64,000 bases of DNA from Polynucleobacter sp. UK-Gri1-W3 (GCF_018881595.1 NZ_JACVQA010000006.1:62001-126000); one strand, 5' to 3'; positions 12,879-20,620 are shown, numbered from the stretch's first letter. Program-made: numbers and translations. The notes: a model not told the origin generated them from the sequence alone.

Positions 12879-13788
12879 ATTCTTTTTGAATTGTCATCTG
12901 ATTTGGTCGTTCGCTTAAGTCCTTTTCAATAAAGTCTCTTACGTGACGCAGGAGGGGTGACTCAGTTCTGTTCTCAATGGTGACAAATCCAAATCGAGCA
13001 GTGGCATTTAATGGTGGCGTAAGGATAATCTCTTCCAGATCTAGTGCTGAATTTCGAATGGCTAGTAGTACTGTATTGCTTTGCTCTGCCACTTCAACTA
13101 AGCTAGATATCTCGCTGCACTTGATGTTTACAAGGTTCTCAAGGTTTGCATCCTTGCCATACCGGTCAATAATAGTTTTTTCTGTTGCTTCACTTAAAGC
13201 AGTAGATGCAATCGGATACTTCCTAAGATCATCCATGGCGATCTTCTTCATCTTCCTTAGTGGATGGCCTTTGCGAACCATAAATGCACCTGGCGTCTCA
13301 TGAATAATTTCCATCTTTAAATCTTGAGATGGCTTCATGGATCGAGCATTGATAATTAGCGCATCTAATTTTCTTGCTCTTAATGATTCAATCAGCATGC
13401 CTGTTTTGCCTCTGGCAATTTCGATATGAAGATGGGGGTAGTGAACGGCAATGTGCTTTAGTAGCCGAGTCATCAGTAAGGCGCCTGGCCCAGACCCCAT
13501 ACCAATTCTAATTTGGCCGCTCAAGCCATTTTTGAAATTTCGATTGGTTTCTTTTATATCTTTTGCTAGGTCAAGCAATATTTGTGAGCGTCGTAGTATT
13601 TCTTCGCCGAATGCAGTGAGTATAGTTTGTCTACCTTGGCGGTCAAATAGTTTTGCCCCAAGTTCGTCCTCAAGAGATTTGATACTTCTGCTGAGTGCGG
13701 GCTGCGTTACAAAGAGGTTTTCAGATGATTTTATAAATGAGCCTGTTTTTGCTAGCTCACTCATATGCCTTAGTTGTGTCAGCGTCAT
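12877..13788 (-). CDS. LysR-family transcriptional regulator
   Basis: About 303 aa with an N-terminal winged HTH (LTQLRHMSELAKTGSF ... TQPALSRSIKSLEDELG, residues 1-60) and a C-terminal LysR substrate-binding domain. The frame opens with a TTG at 13800, but GGGAGG lies just ahead of the ATG at 13788, which I take as the start. It is divergent from the Bug-amidohydrolase pair and convergent with the porin, and a shared 28-bp sequence lies in both upstream regions, so it is the best candidate regulator of both. The inducer is unknown; hippurate or a related aromatic amide is an inference. Confidence 0.9.
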   Translation of the reverse strand: MTLTQLRHMSELAKTGSFIKSSENLFVTQPALSRSIKSLEDELGAKLFDRQGRQTILTAFGEEILRRSQILLDLAKDIKETNRNFKNGLSGQIRIGMGSGPGALLMTRLLKHIAVHYPHLHIEIARGKTGMLIESLRARKLDALIINARSMKPSQDLKMEIIHETPGAFMVRKGHPLRKMKKIAMDDLRKYPIASTALSEATEKTIIDRYGKDANLENLVNIKCSEISSLVEVAEQSNTVLLAIRNSALDLEEIILTPPLNATARFGFVTIENRTESPLLRHVRDFIEKDLSERPNQMTIQKE

Positions 13789-13822
13789 ATTGCCTCCCAA
13801 TTTGCCATTACATTAAGTTATA

Positions 13823-13850
13823 TTAAATCGTATCAGAATGCATTAGACAT
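13823..13850 (+). promoter_or_regulatory. Conserved 28-bp site in LysR/Bug intergenic region (copy 2)
   Basis: Same block as 11460-11487 with two substitutions (C to T and A to C). It sits between the divergent LysR gene (start 13788) and the Bug gene (start 13901), the classical place for a LysR autoregulatory and activator site. Confidence 0.62.
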
Positions 13851-13900
13851 TCCAATTTGGGGTACCTAGAATAGGCTCTACATTAAAGAAGAAGGGCTTC

Positions 13901-14887
13901 ATGATGAAATTGACCAGGTTTTTATCCTCAGTTTTATGTACTTTGACGATTGCCTCTGGGGCGGGGGCTCAAACTTACCCTAGTAAACCAGTGAGTTTGG
14001 TTGTGCCTTATCCGGCCGGCGGTGTATCCGATGTCATCGCACGCATTGTGAGCCCTGCGCTTTCTAAAAAATTAGGCGAAGCAGTCATTGTTGAAAACAT
14101 TGGCGGAGCAAGCGGTGGTATCGCTGCTCAGAAAGTACTCAATAGCCCACCAGACGGTTATTTGGTGATGCAGGGTTCTCCTAATGAATTAATCTTGGGG
14201 CCGCTGGCAAATTCAGCAATTAAGTTTAAGAGTGAAGACTTTCGCCTGGTACAGATGATTGGTTCCGCACAAATTGCATTCTTAGTTAGAGGTGATATGC
14301 CGGTGAAAGATGTGGATTCATTTTTAGCGTATGCAAAAAAATCCGCTCAAGAAGGCAAGCCTTTATCTTACGCAAGTGTTGGCCCCGGCTCTTTCTATCA
14401 TTTGTTAGGTGAGCAGCTCTCAAAAGAGACCAAGATCCCAATGACCCATGTCCCTTACAAGGGTGCTGGCCCAGCATTGCAAGACTTAATTGGCGGTCAG
14501 ATTGATTTCTTCTTGGCGCCCTACGGAAAGTCTCATGATGAACTTGCTAAGCAAGGCAGAATTAAGTTGCTTGCGATGCTCAATGCTAAACGTCTAGATA
14601 GCGTTAAGGATTATCCGGCGATCACCGAGAGCAAAGGATTAAAAGGGTTTACGTATTCAATCTGGACAGGTTACTTTGTTAAGAAAGATACGCCTGAGCC
14701 AATCGTCCAGACTTTAAATAAAGCTTTGGGTGAAGTGCTCGAAGATCCAGCTGTGAAGTCTGGTCTGGACGCTAACAGTCTATTGATCGCCAAACCATTA
14801 ACATTGAATGAGTTAAATAAGGTTTATGGTGACGGCACAGCGCAATTTAGGGCTATCGCAAAATCTATTAATCTGCAGCCACAATAA
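13901..14887 (+). CDS. Bug/TctC-family periplasmic binding protein
   Basis: 328 aa, signal peptide ending near GAGAQT, then the family motifs LVVPYPAGGVSDVIAR, VENIGGASGGIAA and VPYKGAGPALQDLIGGQ. It is the first gene of a two-gene unit with the M20 amidohydrolase (12 bp gap) and is divergent from the LysR gene. The pairing suggests that the ligand is the amidohydrolase substrate, possibly hippurate; this is inference. No TctAB partner is seen. Confidence 0.88.
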   Translation: MMKLTRFLSSVLCTLTIASGAGAQTYPSKPVSLVVPYPAGGVSDVIARIVSPALSKKLGEAVIVENIGGASGGIAAQKVLNSPPDGYLVMQGSPNELILGPLANSAIKFKSEDFRLVQMIGSAQIAFLVRGDMPVKDVDSFLAYAKKSAQEGKPLSYASVGPGSFYHLLGEQLSKETKIPMTHVPYKGAGPALQDLIGGQIDFFLAPYGKSHDELAKQGRIKLLAMLNAKRLDSVKDYPAITESKGLKGFTYSIWTGYFVKKDTPEPIVQTLNKALGEVLEDPAVKSGLDANSLLIAKPLTLNELNKVYGDGTAQFRAIAKSINLQPQ

Positions 14888-14899
14888 GCAACTTATCTA

Positions 14900-16069
14900 A
14901 TGAACCAAGCACATGAATTGGCTTCTATTGAGGTTGAAGAGTTTATTTCTCTGCGGAGAGATATTCATCAGCATCCAGAGCTGGCCTTCGAAGAATATAG
15001 AACCGCTACTTTAGTTGCACAAAAACTGAAGTCTTGGGGTTATGAGGTGCACGAAGGCATTGGCGGTACCGGTGTTGTTGGCGTTTTAAAAAATGGCAAT
15101 GGCGAGATGTCTATCGGTTTGCGTGCAGATATGGATGCCCTGCCAATCCATGAGCAAACCGGAGCGGAGTGGTCGAGCTGCAATCATGGAGTTATGCATG
15201 CCTGCGGCCATGATGGACACACGGCCATGTTACTTGCAGCAGCAAAAGAGTTGGCTGCTAAAAAAGACTTTTCGGGAACGGTGAATTTAATATTCCAGCC
15301 GGCAGAAGAGGGTGGCGGTGGCGCATTGCGAATGATGGCAGATGGTTTATTTGAACGCTTTTCATGTGATTCAATATTTGCTATACACAATATGCCAGGC
15401 TATCCGGTAGGTCATCTGATATTTCGAGATGGACCAGCAATGTCATCTAGCGATTATGTAACCATTGAGATTAACGGCGTAGGTGGGCATGGTGGTATGC
15501 CACATAAGGCATCGGATCCAATAGTTGCAGCATCTTCCATAGTCATGGCGCTACAGACCATTGTTTCTCGAAATGTTGACCCACAGCAATCGGCCGTAAT
15601 TACAGTGGGTGCCTTTAATGCGGGCCATGCCAATAATGTTATCCCAGCTCATGCAAAATTAGAGTTGAGTATTCGCGCTTTAGATCCGCAAGTAAGAATT
15701 GATATTGAGGCGCGAATAAAATCTCTCGTTCATGCCCAGGCTGAAAGCTTTGGTTTAACCGCAAATATTATTTGGAAAAAGGGATATGCAGTATTAGTAA
15801 ATTCATCTGCAGAAACTGAATTTGCCAGAAATGTTGCGGTTGACTTTTTTGGGGAAGCCGCAGTTACAAGGCAAGGCCCCGCATTATCTGGTAGCGAAGA
15901 TTTTGCATTTATGCTGGAGAAGATCCCTGGCTCCTATCTTTTTATTGGCAATGGGGATACACCAGGAACTTGTATGGTGCATAACCCTGCCTACGACTTT
16001 AATGATGGAAATATTGCTATTGGCGCAACATTTTGGTCTGAGCTGGTGAAGCAATATTTGAAGACTTAG
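14900..16069 (+). CDS. M20 family amidohydrolase, hippurate hydrolase-like
   Basis: Zn/Mn-dependent amidohydrolase of 389 aa (M20D/HipO/IAA-amino acid hydrolase group). Signatures: RRDIHQHPELAFEE (about residues 19-32), GLRADMDALPI (about 74), the metal motif MHACGHDGHTAM (about 98), FQPAEEGGGG (about 133), dimerisation-domain GVGGHGGMPHK (about 193), and the C-terminal SGSEDFAFM. It would cleave an N-acyl amino acid. The ben/cat/pca operon on one side and a glycine riboswitch gene on the other make benzoylglycine (hippurate) an attractive substrate, but other N-acyl amino acids remain possible. Confidence 0.85.
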   Translation: MNQAHELASIEVEEFISLRRDIHQHPELAFEEYRTATLVAQKLKSWGYEVHEGIGGTGVVGVLKNGNGEMSIGLRADMDALPIHEQTGAEWSSCNHGVMHACGHDGHTAMLLAAAKELAAKKDFSGTVNLIFQPAEEGGGGALRMMADGLFERFSCDSIFAIHNMPGYPVGHLIFRDGPAMSSSDYVTIEINGVGGHGGMPHKASDPIVAASSIVMALQTIVSRNVDPQQSAVITVGAFNAGHANNVIPAHAKLELSIRALDPQVRIDIEARIKSLVHAQAESFGLTANIIWKKGYAVLVNSSAETEFARNVAVDFFGEAAVTRQGPALSGSEDFAFMLEKIPGSYLFIGNGDTPGTCMVHNPAYDFNDGNIAIGATFWSELVKQYLKT

Positions 16070-16085
16070 TATTTGAAGGTATAGT
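16058..16085 (+). promoter_or_regulatory. Candidate sigma-70 promoter for the riboswitch transcript
   Basis: TTGAAG (16058-16063) and TATAGT (16080-16085) separated by 16 bp, straddling the end of the amidohydrolase gene. Transcription would begin about 10-15 bp before the first glycine aptamer. Confidence 0.5.
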
Positions 16086-16101
16086 ATTAAAAGTATTTAA
16101 A

Positions 16102-16290
16102 TCATTCTCGGGAGAGATTGCTTTTACAGCAACGCCGAAGGAGCAACCGCCCCGGAAACTCTCAGGCAAAAGAACCGAAATGATCTTTAAACTCTGAAGA
16201 GATATTGGGTATTCGTCATCCAATAACACCGAAGGAGCAAGCAAATATTGAATATTTGCGAATCTCTCAGGTCCAGAACAGAGGGGGCCC
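16102..16290 (+). ncRNA. Tandem glycine riboswitch (gcvT element)
   Basis: Two consecutive glycine aptamers. The first (about 16105-16187) shows CGGGAGAG, CGCCGAAGGAGCAA and ACTCTCAGGCAAAAG; the second (about 16192-16283) shows AAGAGAT, CACCGAAGGAGCAAG and ATCTCTCAGGTCCAGAACAG. The paired CCGAAGGAGCAA and CTCTCAGG elements are diagnostic of the class. It sits in the leader of the FAD amino-acid dehydrogenase gene, starting 35 bp after the amidohydrolase stop. Known members of this class usually activate glycine-degrading genes when glycine is high; the expression platform here (a GGGGGCCCC stretch at about 16283-16291 may take part) is not resolved. Confidence 0.95.
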
Positions 16291-16336
16291 CTTGAGCATC
16301 TGCAATGGGTAACCCTGACGTTTGAAGGATCTAAAA

Positions 16337-17596
16337 ATGAAATCATTTGTAATTATTGGTGGCGGTATCACAGGCGTTACAACCGCTTATGTTTTAGCAA
16401 AGCGTGGCTACGATGTCACTTTAATTGAGCGCCATCGTTATGCTGGCATGGAAACATCCTTTGCCAATGGCGGCCAACTTTCTGCATCTAATGCAGAGGT
16501 CTGGAACCACTGGTCAACGATCATGAAGGGCATGAAGTGGGTATTTAAAAGAGATGCCCCACTATTAATTAACTTAAAGCCTGACTGGCATAAGATTTCA
16601 TGGTTTGCAGAGTTCATTGCCTCGATTCCGAATTACAAGAGCAATACCGTTCAGACCGCACATATGGCGATTGAAGCCAGAAAGCATCTATTTGCTTGGG
16701 CAAAGCAAGAGGGTATTGATTTTGATTTAAAGCGCGAAGGTATCTTGCATATCTATCGTGATCAGGCTGGCTTTGAGCATGCAGGCAAAGTCTCTAAGAT
16801 GCTTGCTGAGGGCGGGCTAGGGCGTACTGCCGTTACACCCCAAGAGATGAAAGAAATTGAGCCTACGCTTGCCGGTAAATATTATGGTGGTTATTACACC
16901 GAAAGCGATTCCACAGGTGATATTCATAAGTTCACTCATGGGTTGTCAGAGGCTGCTGCAAACTTGGGTGTTAAAACCATTTATGAGCATGAAGTGCTTT
17001 CTGTTCAGTCCGATGGCAATCGTGTGAACTTAACCCTGAGCAAAGATGGGCAAGCGAGTCAGCTTGTTTTTGATAATGTCGTTGTGTGTGCTGGGGTTGG
17101 AAGTCGTGATCTTGCTTCGCAGTTAGGTGATCGCGTCAATGTCTATCCGGTTAAGGGCTATTCAATAACGGTGAATTTGACTGATAAAGCTAGCCAAGAG
17201 GGTGCCCCGAATGTGAGCCTGCTTGATGATGAAACTAAGCTCGTTACTAGTCGTCTTGGGGTAGATCGATTCCGCGTTGCAGGGACTGCAGAATTTAACG
17301 GTATCAATCGAGATATCCGCGCGGATCGTATTAAGCCTTTGATTGATTGGGTTAACCAATGCTTCCCTGAAGTTAGCACTCGCTCGGTAGTGCCTTGGGC
17401 TGGATTACGTCCAATGATGCCAACAATGATGCCAAAAGTAGGCTTGGGTAGTAAACCTAATGTGTATTACAACACTGGTCATGGCCATTTAGGTTGGACC
17501 TTATCTGCCTGTACTGCTGAAATGATTGGTGATGTGATCCAGTATGGCGAAACCACTAAAAAGGTTAGTTCGCCAGCAAGCCTAAAGTTTTCTTGA
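16337..17596 (+). CDS. FAD-dependent D-amino acid dehydrogenase (DadA-like), riboswitch-controlled
   Basis: 419 aa with an N-terminal dinucleotide motif IIGGGITGVTTAYVLAKRG, the DadA-type segment FANGGQLSASNAEVW, and C-terminal PWAGLRPMMPTMMPKVG and NTGHGHLGWTLS. The ATG at 16337 has a GAAGGA ribosome site; an in-frame TTG 15 bp upstream is less likely. DadA-type enzymes oxidise small D-amino acids and some act on glycine, passing electrons to the respiratory chain. The glycine riboswitch in its leader points to glycine as the physiological signal and probably the substrate. Confidence 0.9.
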   Translation: MKSFVIIGGGITGVTTAYVLAKRGYDVTLIERHRYAGMETSFANGGQLSASNAEVWNHWSTIMKGMKWVFKRDAPLLINLKPDWHKISWFAEFIASIPNYKSNTVQTAHMAIEARKHLFAWAKQEGIDFDLKREGILHIYRDQAGFEHAGKVSKMLAEGGLGRTAVTPQEMKEIEPTLAGKYYGGYYTESDSTGDIHKFTHGLSEAAANLGVKTIYEHEVLSVQSDGNRVNLTLSKDGQASQLVFDNVVVCAGVGSRDLASQLGDRVNVYPVKGYSITVNLTDKASQEGAPNVSLLDDETKLVTSRLGVDRFRVAGTAEFNGINRDIRADRIKPLIDWVNQCFPEVSTRSVVPWAGLRPMMPTMMPKVGLGSKPNVYYNTGHGHLGWTLSACTAEMIGDVIQYGETTKKVSSPASLKFS

Positions 17597-17603
17597 GTAA
17601 GTA

Positions 17604-17638
17604 ATTGATAAGCGTTACTTAAAGTAACGCTTATCAAT
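17604..17638. repeat. Perfect palindrome, 17-bp arms (palindrome family copy a)
   Basis: Arms ATTGATAAGCGTTACTT around a single central A, 8 bp after the dehydrogenase stop. The core GCGTTACTTAAAGTAACGC recurs at five other places in the window. There is no T-run, so it is not a classical terminator although it could fold as one. Confidence 0.9.
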
Positions 17639-17785
17639 CTTCAAAAAATAACTTTGGAGCAACGAAGTGCTAGATGGTTGTTCCAAAATTCCTTTGGTTT
17701 CTAAAACCAAAGACCGATAGACCACTTCTTTTAAATCCATGAATTTGCTTACACATTTGCTTACACACCGACACTGACCACCCGC

Positions 17786-17808
17786 AGACCCCCTTTTTAT
17801 AGGGGTCT
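17786..17808. other. Hairpin AGACCCC/GGGGTCT
   Basis: Inverted repeat with 7-bp arms in the gene-poor stretch before the tRNA 3'-half. Just upstream (about 17748-17769) the words TTTGCTTACACA occur twice in tandem, possibly the edge of a lost element. No gene is recognisable in 17639-17820. Confidence 0.45.
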
Positions 17809-17820
17809 AACTTGGGTGTC

Positions 17821-17907
17821 TGCTCTCATAATCCTTTGGTCCCAGGTTCAAGTCCTGGTGGGCCCACCAGAAAAGCAAACCCTCATCAGTAATGGTGAGG
17901 GTTTTGT
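17821..17907 (+). repeat. tRNA-Ile(CAU)-like 3' half plus hairpin (copy A)
   Basis: From the anticodon loop CTCATAA onward the sequence is a full tRNA 3' half: variable loop, T-arm GGTTCAAGTCC, acceptor strand TGGGCCC, A and CCA (ends 17869). The D-arm and 5' acceptor are absent, so it cannot be a functional tRNA. It is followed by a hairpin CCCTCATCA/TGGTGAGGG and a T-rich tail. The CAU anticodon loop with TTGGTCCCAGG resembles tRNA-Ile(CAU). Same-orientation copies recur at 19788, 22049, 24826, 27791, 51155 and 55865. Confidence 0.88.
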
Positions 17908-17910
17908 CTT

Positions 17911-18567
17911 TTAGTCCTTTTGAATTAGTTGCTCAAATGCATTTATGAATGACTCGGGAGGCTGGGCTCCTTGTAAAAGGTATTGATTATTAAGAATGAT
18001 TGATGGAACAGAGCTAATACCAGCGCTTGTATAGGTAGCTTCTTCTTCACGCACTTCGTTAGCAAATTCATTGTTTTTGAGTATTTCTTTAGCTCTGTCT
18101 TTGTCTAGCCCAGCACGTATTACCGCATCTATCAAGTTTTCTTGATCATCTAAATTTATGGCAAGGCAAAAGTAAGTATTGAGTAATTCTTTTTTAAGAT
18201 CAGCTTGCTTTTGCAAGTCATATTCTTTGGCAGCCCAATACAAAAGACGGTGGCAATCAAAAGTGTTGTAAACCCTTTTTCTACCTTCTGGATGAAATGC
18301 AAATCCAGCTTCTAACGCTTTAGCCCTAATATTAGATTGATTGGCTTTAACTTGGTCCGCAGTTAAGCCATATTTTTCTGTGAGATGCTCAATTGCGTCT
18401 TGTCCACCCTTAGGCATATTTGGATTAAGCTCAAAGGGATGAAAATGTACTTCAAAATTTGCCTTATTGCTTAACCCGGCTATGGCCTGATTGAGGTTGC
18501 CTAATCCGACAGCACACCAGGGGCAAGCTACATCAGATACATAATCTATTTTGATAGTAGGTTTCAT
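17911..18567 (-). CDS. DsbA family oxidoreductase, FrnE-like
   Basis: 218 aa cytoplasmic thioredoxin-fold protein with CPWC in VACPWCAVG (about residues 14-22), the FHPFELNPNMP segment and the later GISSVPSIILNNQYLLQGAQ typical of FrnE-type disulfide isomerases. There is no signal peptide. It stands alone between the tRNA fragment and the 150-bp repeat. The substrate is unknown; polyketide-related naming of FrnE should not be read as function. Confidence 0.88.
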   Translation of the reverse strand: MKPTIKIDYVSDVACPWCAVGLGNLNQAIAGLSNKANFEVHFHPFELNPNMPKGGQDAIEHLTEKYGLTADQVKANQSNIRAKALEAGFAFHPEGRKRVYNTFDCHRLLYWAAKEYDLQKQADLKKELLNTYFCLAINLDDQENLIDAVIRAGLDKDRAKEILKNNEFANEVREEEATYTSAGISSVPSIILNNQYLLQGAQPPESFINAFEQLIQKD

Positions 18568-18614
18568 CGCTTTATTCTACAGAAGCAAATTAGTAATGAA
18601 ATGAAAGATAAATA

Positions 18615-18635
18615 AGCTTTACTTAAAGTAATGCT
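18615..18635. repeat. Palindrome family copy b (imperfect)
   Basis: AGCTTTACTT / AAGTAATGCT around a central A, with one non-pairing position per family arm. It begins a segment (to 18897) that parallels 20501-20770. No gene is recognisable in 18568-19086 outside the repeats. Confidence 0.75.
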
Positions 18636-18747
18636 CATCCCTCCAACATACCTCCACAACTCGCCATTAATCCCCACTCTTAGCCATACTTTCTTTTGGC
18701 TAGATTGACTCCAGTAATTCATCCAACTTGGTTACTCTAGCTTGGAC

Positions 18748-18897
18748 TCAGAAGCTAAAGTATGTGTACGGCAATTAAAAAAGAAAGTACACATCAACTC
18801 ATACACCGTACCCAACCCTCTATCAACGCGAGCATAGTGCCGTATGGCAATGTCGCTATAAAGTGGATAACAAGTGGATACGAGCCACTATCAAAGA
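18748..18897. repeat. 150-bp direct repeat, copy 1
   Basis: Matches 20621-20770 at 149 of 150 bases; weaker similarity extends upstream to the neighbouring palindrome. It contains the inverted pair ATGTGTAC ... GTACACAT and the hairpin GCCGTATGGC. A short ORF beginning MCTAIKKESTHQ is shared by both copies but diverges after the repeat, so coding is doubtful. It lies just upstream of the toxin-antitoxin pair. Confidence 0.92.
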
Positions 18898-19030
18898 GAC
18901 TAAGTTTGACTTGGCGATGAATAAGTCTAAAGAGCTGTTGGTGGAAGTGGGATTCGTAAAAATTCTGGGACTCCAGCGACCATTAAGGGCTTATTTGCTA
19001 TATGGCAAGGTAAAAGTGGGTGATTTACAT

Positions 19031-19068
19031 AGGTTCCCAAAAGGAACTTATTGCGCTATAATGGAACC
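19031..19068 (+). promoter_or_regulatory. Promoter and probable operator of the toxin-antitoxin operon
   Basis: A consensus -10 TATAAT (19057-19062) lies 25 bp before the antitoxin start. It is embedded between AGGTTCC, GGAACTT and GGAACC words that form inverted repeats, the usual layout for antitoxin autoregulation. The -35 is weak, which fits a regulated promoter. Confidence 0.6.
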
Positions 19069-19086
19069 ACCTAACGGAGAACAATC

Positions 19087-19296
19087 ATGTCTATTAACGT
19101 GAAATTATCGGAAAACCTTGTTGAGCAAGCTAAAGTGTTTGGAAGTGTCGAGCATCGCTCAGTACCTAAGCAGATTGAGTATTGGTCGCAAATCGGCAAG
19201 ATCGCTCAAGAAAACCCAGATTTACCATTCTCTTTGATTCGCGAGATCTTGATTGCCGATCAAGAGCCAGTCGTTGGTGAGTACGTTTTTAACTAA
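19087..19296 (+). CDS. ParD-like antitoxin
   Basis: 69 aa. The pattern MSINVKLSENLVEQAK followed by HRSVPKQIEYWSQIGKIA resembles the ParD-like antitoxin family, with a ribbon-helix-helix N-terminus. A GGAG ribosome site is present. It overlaps the toxin start (TAATG). It would bind and neutralise the downstream RelE/ParE-type protein and repress its own promoter. Confidence 0.85.
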   Translation: MSINVKLSENLVEQAKVFGSVEHRSVPKQIEYWSQIGKIAQENPDLPFSLIREILIADQEPVVGEYVFN

Positions 19297-19574
19297 TGCG
19301 TTTACTAGTCACGGCCACTTTTGCAAAGGCTACAAAAAAACTGCATACACCGCAAAAGCTAGAGTTAGATGCTGCACTTAAGCTTATTTGCAAAGATCCT
19401 GAGATCGGCGAGGCAAAGGTGGGAGATTTGTTAGGCGTATACGTTTATAAATTTAGGTTGTCTCAGCAACAATGTTTATTGGCGTATCGAATTTTGGATG
19501 CAGAAAGTATCAAACTATTAACATTTGGCCCGCATGAAAATTTCTATAGAGATTTAAAACGTCAAGACGAGTAA
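19296..19574 (+). CDS. RelE/ParE-superfamily toxin
   Basis: 92 aa. The sequence (FAKATKKLHTPQK, KVGDLLGVYVYKFRL, LLAYRI, LTFGPHENFYRDLKR) has the RelE/YafQ fold pattern with basic residues in the core strands and an aromatic/basic C-terminus. Its start overlaps the antitoxin stop by one base. RelE-type members cleave mRNA at the ribosome while ParE-type members poison gyrase; the C-terminal FYRDLKR favours the RelE-like side, but this is not settled. Confidence 0.87.
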   Translation: MRLLVTATFAKATKKLHTPQKLELDAALKLICKDPEIGEAKVGDLLGVYVYKFRLSQQQCLLAYRILDAESIKLLTFGPHENFYRDLKRQDE

Positions 19575-19600
19575 TAGGCCTCTTTAATTCAATGATTCAT

Positions 19601-19787
19601 AGTGATAGTCGCTGTGTGAATGGTGTCAAATTCGGAGAAAGCTAAAGGTAGAAATATCCAAGCTAACGCCGAGCGAAGCTTAGTAGAGATACTTTGAACG
19701 TGTAGAGACTAGACGGCACCCATCTAAGTTCAGAAATGAATACGGTGAAGGAATAGTCCAGGGAGTAGTGAAAGCTACACAAATCGG
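19601..19787 (+). ncRNA. Group I intron, Azoarcus tRNA-Ile type (IC3)
   Basis: The core follows the Azoarcus ribozyme closely. P3 is GGTGTC (19622-19627) with GGCACC (19715-19720); P4 is TTCGG with CCGAG; P7 is GACTA (19707-19711) with TAGTC (19754-19758); P9 is the hairpin GTAG-TGAAAG-CTAC. Long matches to remembered Azoarcus blocks include GTGTAGAGACTAGACGGCAC and CATAGTCCAGGGAG with one change. It ends in G and is followed by AATCC, the 3' part of a CAU anticodon loop. A possible P1 pairs exon TCAT (19597-19600) with intron GTGA (19602-19605). P2 is very short or lost and the tRNA 5' half is missing, so self-splicing is doubtful. Confidence 0.88.
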
Positions 19788-19870
19788 AATCCTTGGCTCC
19801 CAGGTTCAAGTCCTGGTAGGGCCCACCAGAAAAGCAAACCCTCATCAGCAATGGTGGGGGTTTTGTCTTT
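19788..19870 (+). repeat. tRNA-Ile(CAU)-like 3' half plus hairpin (copy B, 3' exon of the intron)
   Basis: Starts exactly where the group I intron ends, with AATCCTTGG, T-arm GGTTCAAGTCC and a CCA end at 19828 (one base is inserted in the acceptor, TAGGGCCC). The downstream hairpin CCCTCATCA/TGGTGGGGG with a T-rich tail matches copy A. No tRNA 5' half lies upstream; the toxin gene ends 26 bp before the intron. Confidence 0.87.
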
Positions 19871-19872
19871 TG

Positions 19873-19893
19873 AGCGTTACTTTAAGTAACGTT
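19873..19893. repeat. Palindrome family copy c
   Basis: AGCGTTACTT / AAGTAACGTT around a central T, 3 bp after the hairpin tail of tRNA copy B. Confidence 0.85.
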
Positions 19894-19909
19894 TTGCAGG
19901 ATATATAAA

Positions 19910-20410
19910 TTAATGAATTTGTCCACTCAGAGCGAATTCCCTTAGAGCATTACCAGGTGTGATTGTGCTTTTGTAGAGTGGTCCACAGGGAGTATCGGCC
20001 ATCATCATTGAGAGTGAAAAGCAATTATCTGCATAATGCATGGACTGATAGCCTTCTAGATGATAAGTAAACATATTTAAAATACCAATGATGCTGCGAT
20101 TGGTTGATTTGCAATAAATCACCTTATCAAGATGATCTAACTCCTGTTGCATAAAAGATTCGCTTACACCTTGAGAAAGCAAGATCTTAAATAGGTATTG
20201 TGGGAATCGCTCTACTAGGTTTGATGCTGGAGCTAGTGGCATCAACACTGGTAGTAGGGTTCTTTCATTTACAAACAACGCCACTTGAGGTTTTGAAAAT
20301 ATTGCCTTAGCATACCAATTGCCCAAAATATTGTCTCCCTTCCCAGCGGGTTTGTTTACGCCTAAAGAGACCCGATCTAATAATTGTTTTGAGCAGTGTA
20401 AATAAAACAT
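19910..20410 (-). CDS. Unrecognised conserved-looking protein (possibly DUF6933-like)
   Basis: 166 aa, soluble, no signal peptide. The pattern LHCSKQLLDRVSLG ... NWYAKAIFSKPQVALFVNERTLLPVL resembles a family of small proteins in which a conserved WYA and a F.NE.TL motif occur; I recall this as DUF6933 but cannot confirm it. Being alone on the minus strand between a palindrome and a tRNA fragment, it behaves like an independent module. Function unknown. Confidence 0.7.
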   Translation of the reverse strand: MFYLHCSKQLLDRVSLGVNKPAGKGDNILGNWYAKAIFSKPQVALFVNERTLLPVLMPLAPASNLVERFPQYLFKILLSQGVSESFMQQELDHLDKVIYCKSTNRSIIGILNMFTYHLEGYQSMHYADNCFSLSMMMADTPCGPLYKSTITPGNALREFALSGQIH

Positions 20411-20500
20411 TGGAAGGCGCCTCTGATTAGGTCTAAGGTCAACTTTCTTTTTACCATATGCGGTAAAAAGCTTGAATTTTATTAAAATCCATAAGCCTTG

Positions 20501-20521
20501 CCGTTACTTAAAGTAACGCTC
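20501..20521. repeat. Palindrome family copy d
   Basis: CCGTTACTT / AAGTAACGCT around a central A; it opens the second copy of the duplicated segment that ends at 20770. The rest of 20411-20925 carries only the duplicated segment and the iterons described below. Confidence 0.85.
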
Positions 20522-20620
20522 ATTCTCGATTTATTGCCATTAGCCACCACAACTAGCCACAAGTTCTTTTGGCTAAATTGACCCCAGTAATTCATCCAAA
20601 GAGGTTGTCCTAGCCTGGTG

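Noticed and set aside
17821-17869. A functional tRNA gene at each CCA-ended copy
   Set aside because: None of the copies has a D-arm or a 5' acceptor strand (GGGCCCA) upstream, so no cloverleaf can form.
18863-19102. 79-aa ORF overlapping the 150-bp repeat and the antitoxin start
   Set aside because: It runs through the repeat, the promoter and the antitoxin ribosome site in another frame, and the repeat copy at 20621 does not keep it.
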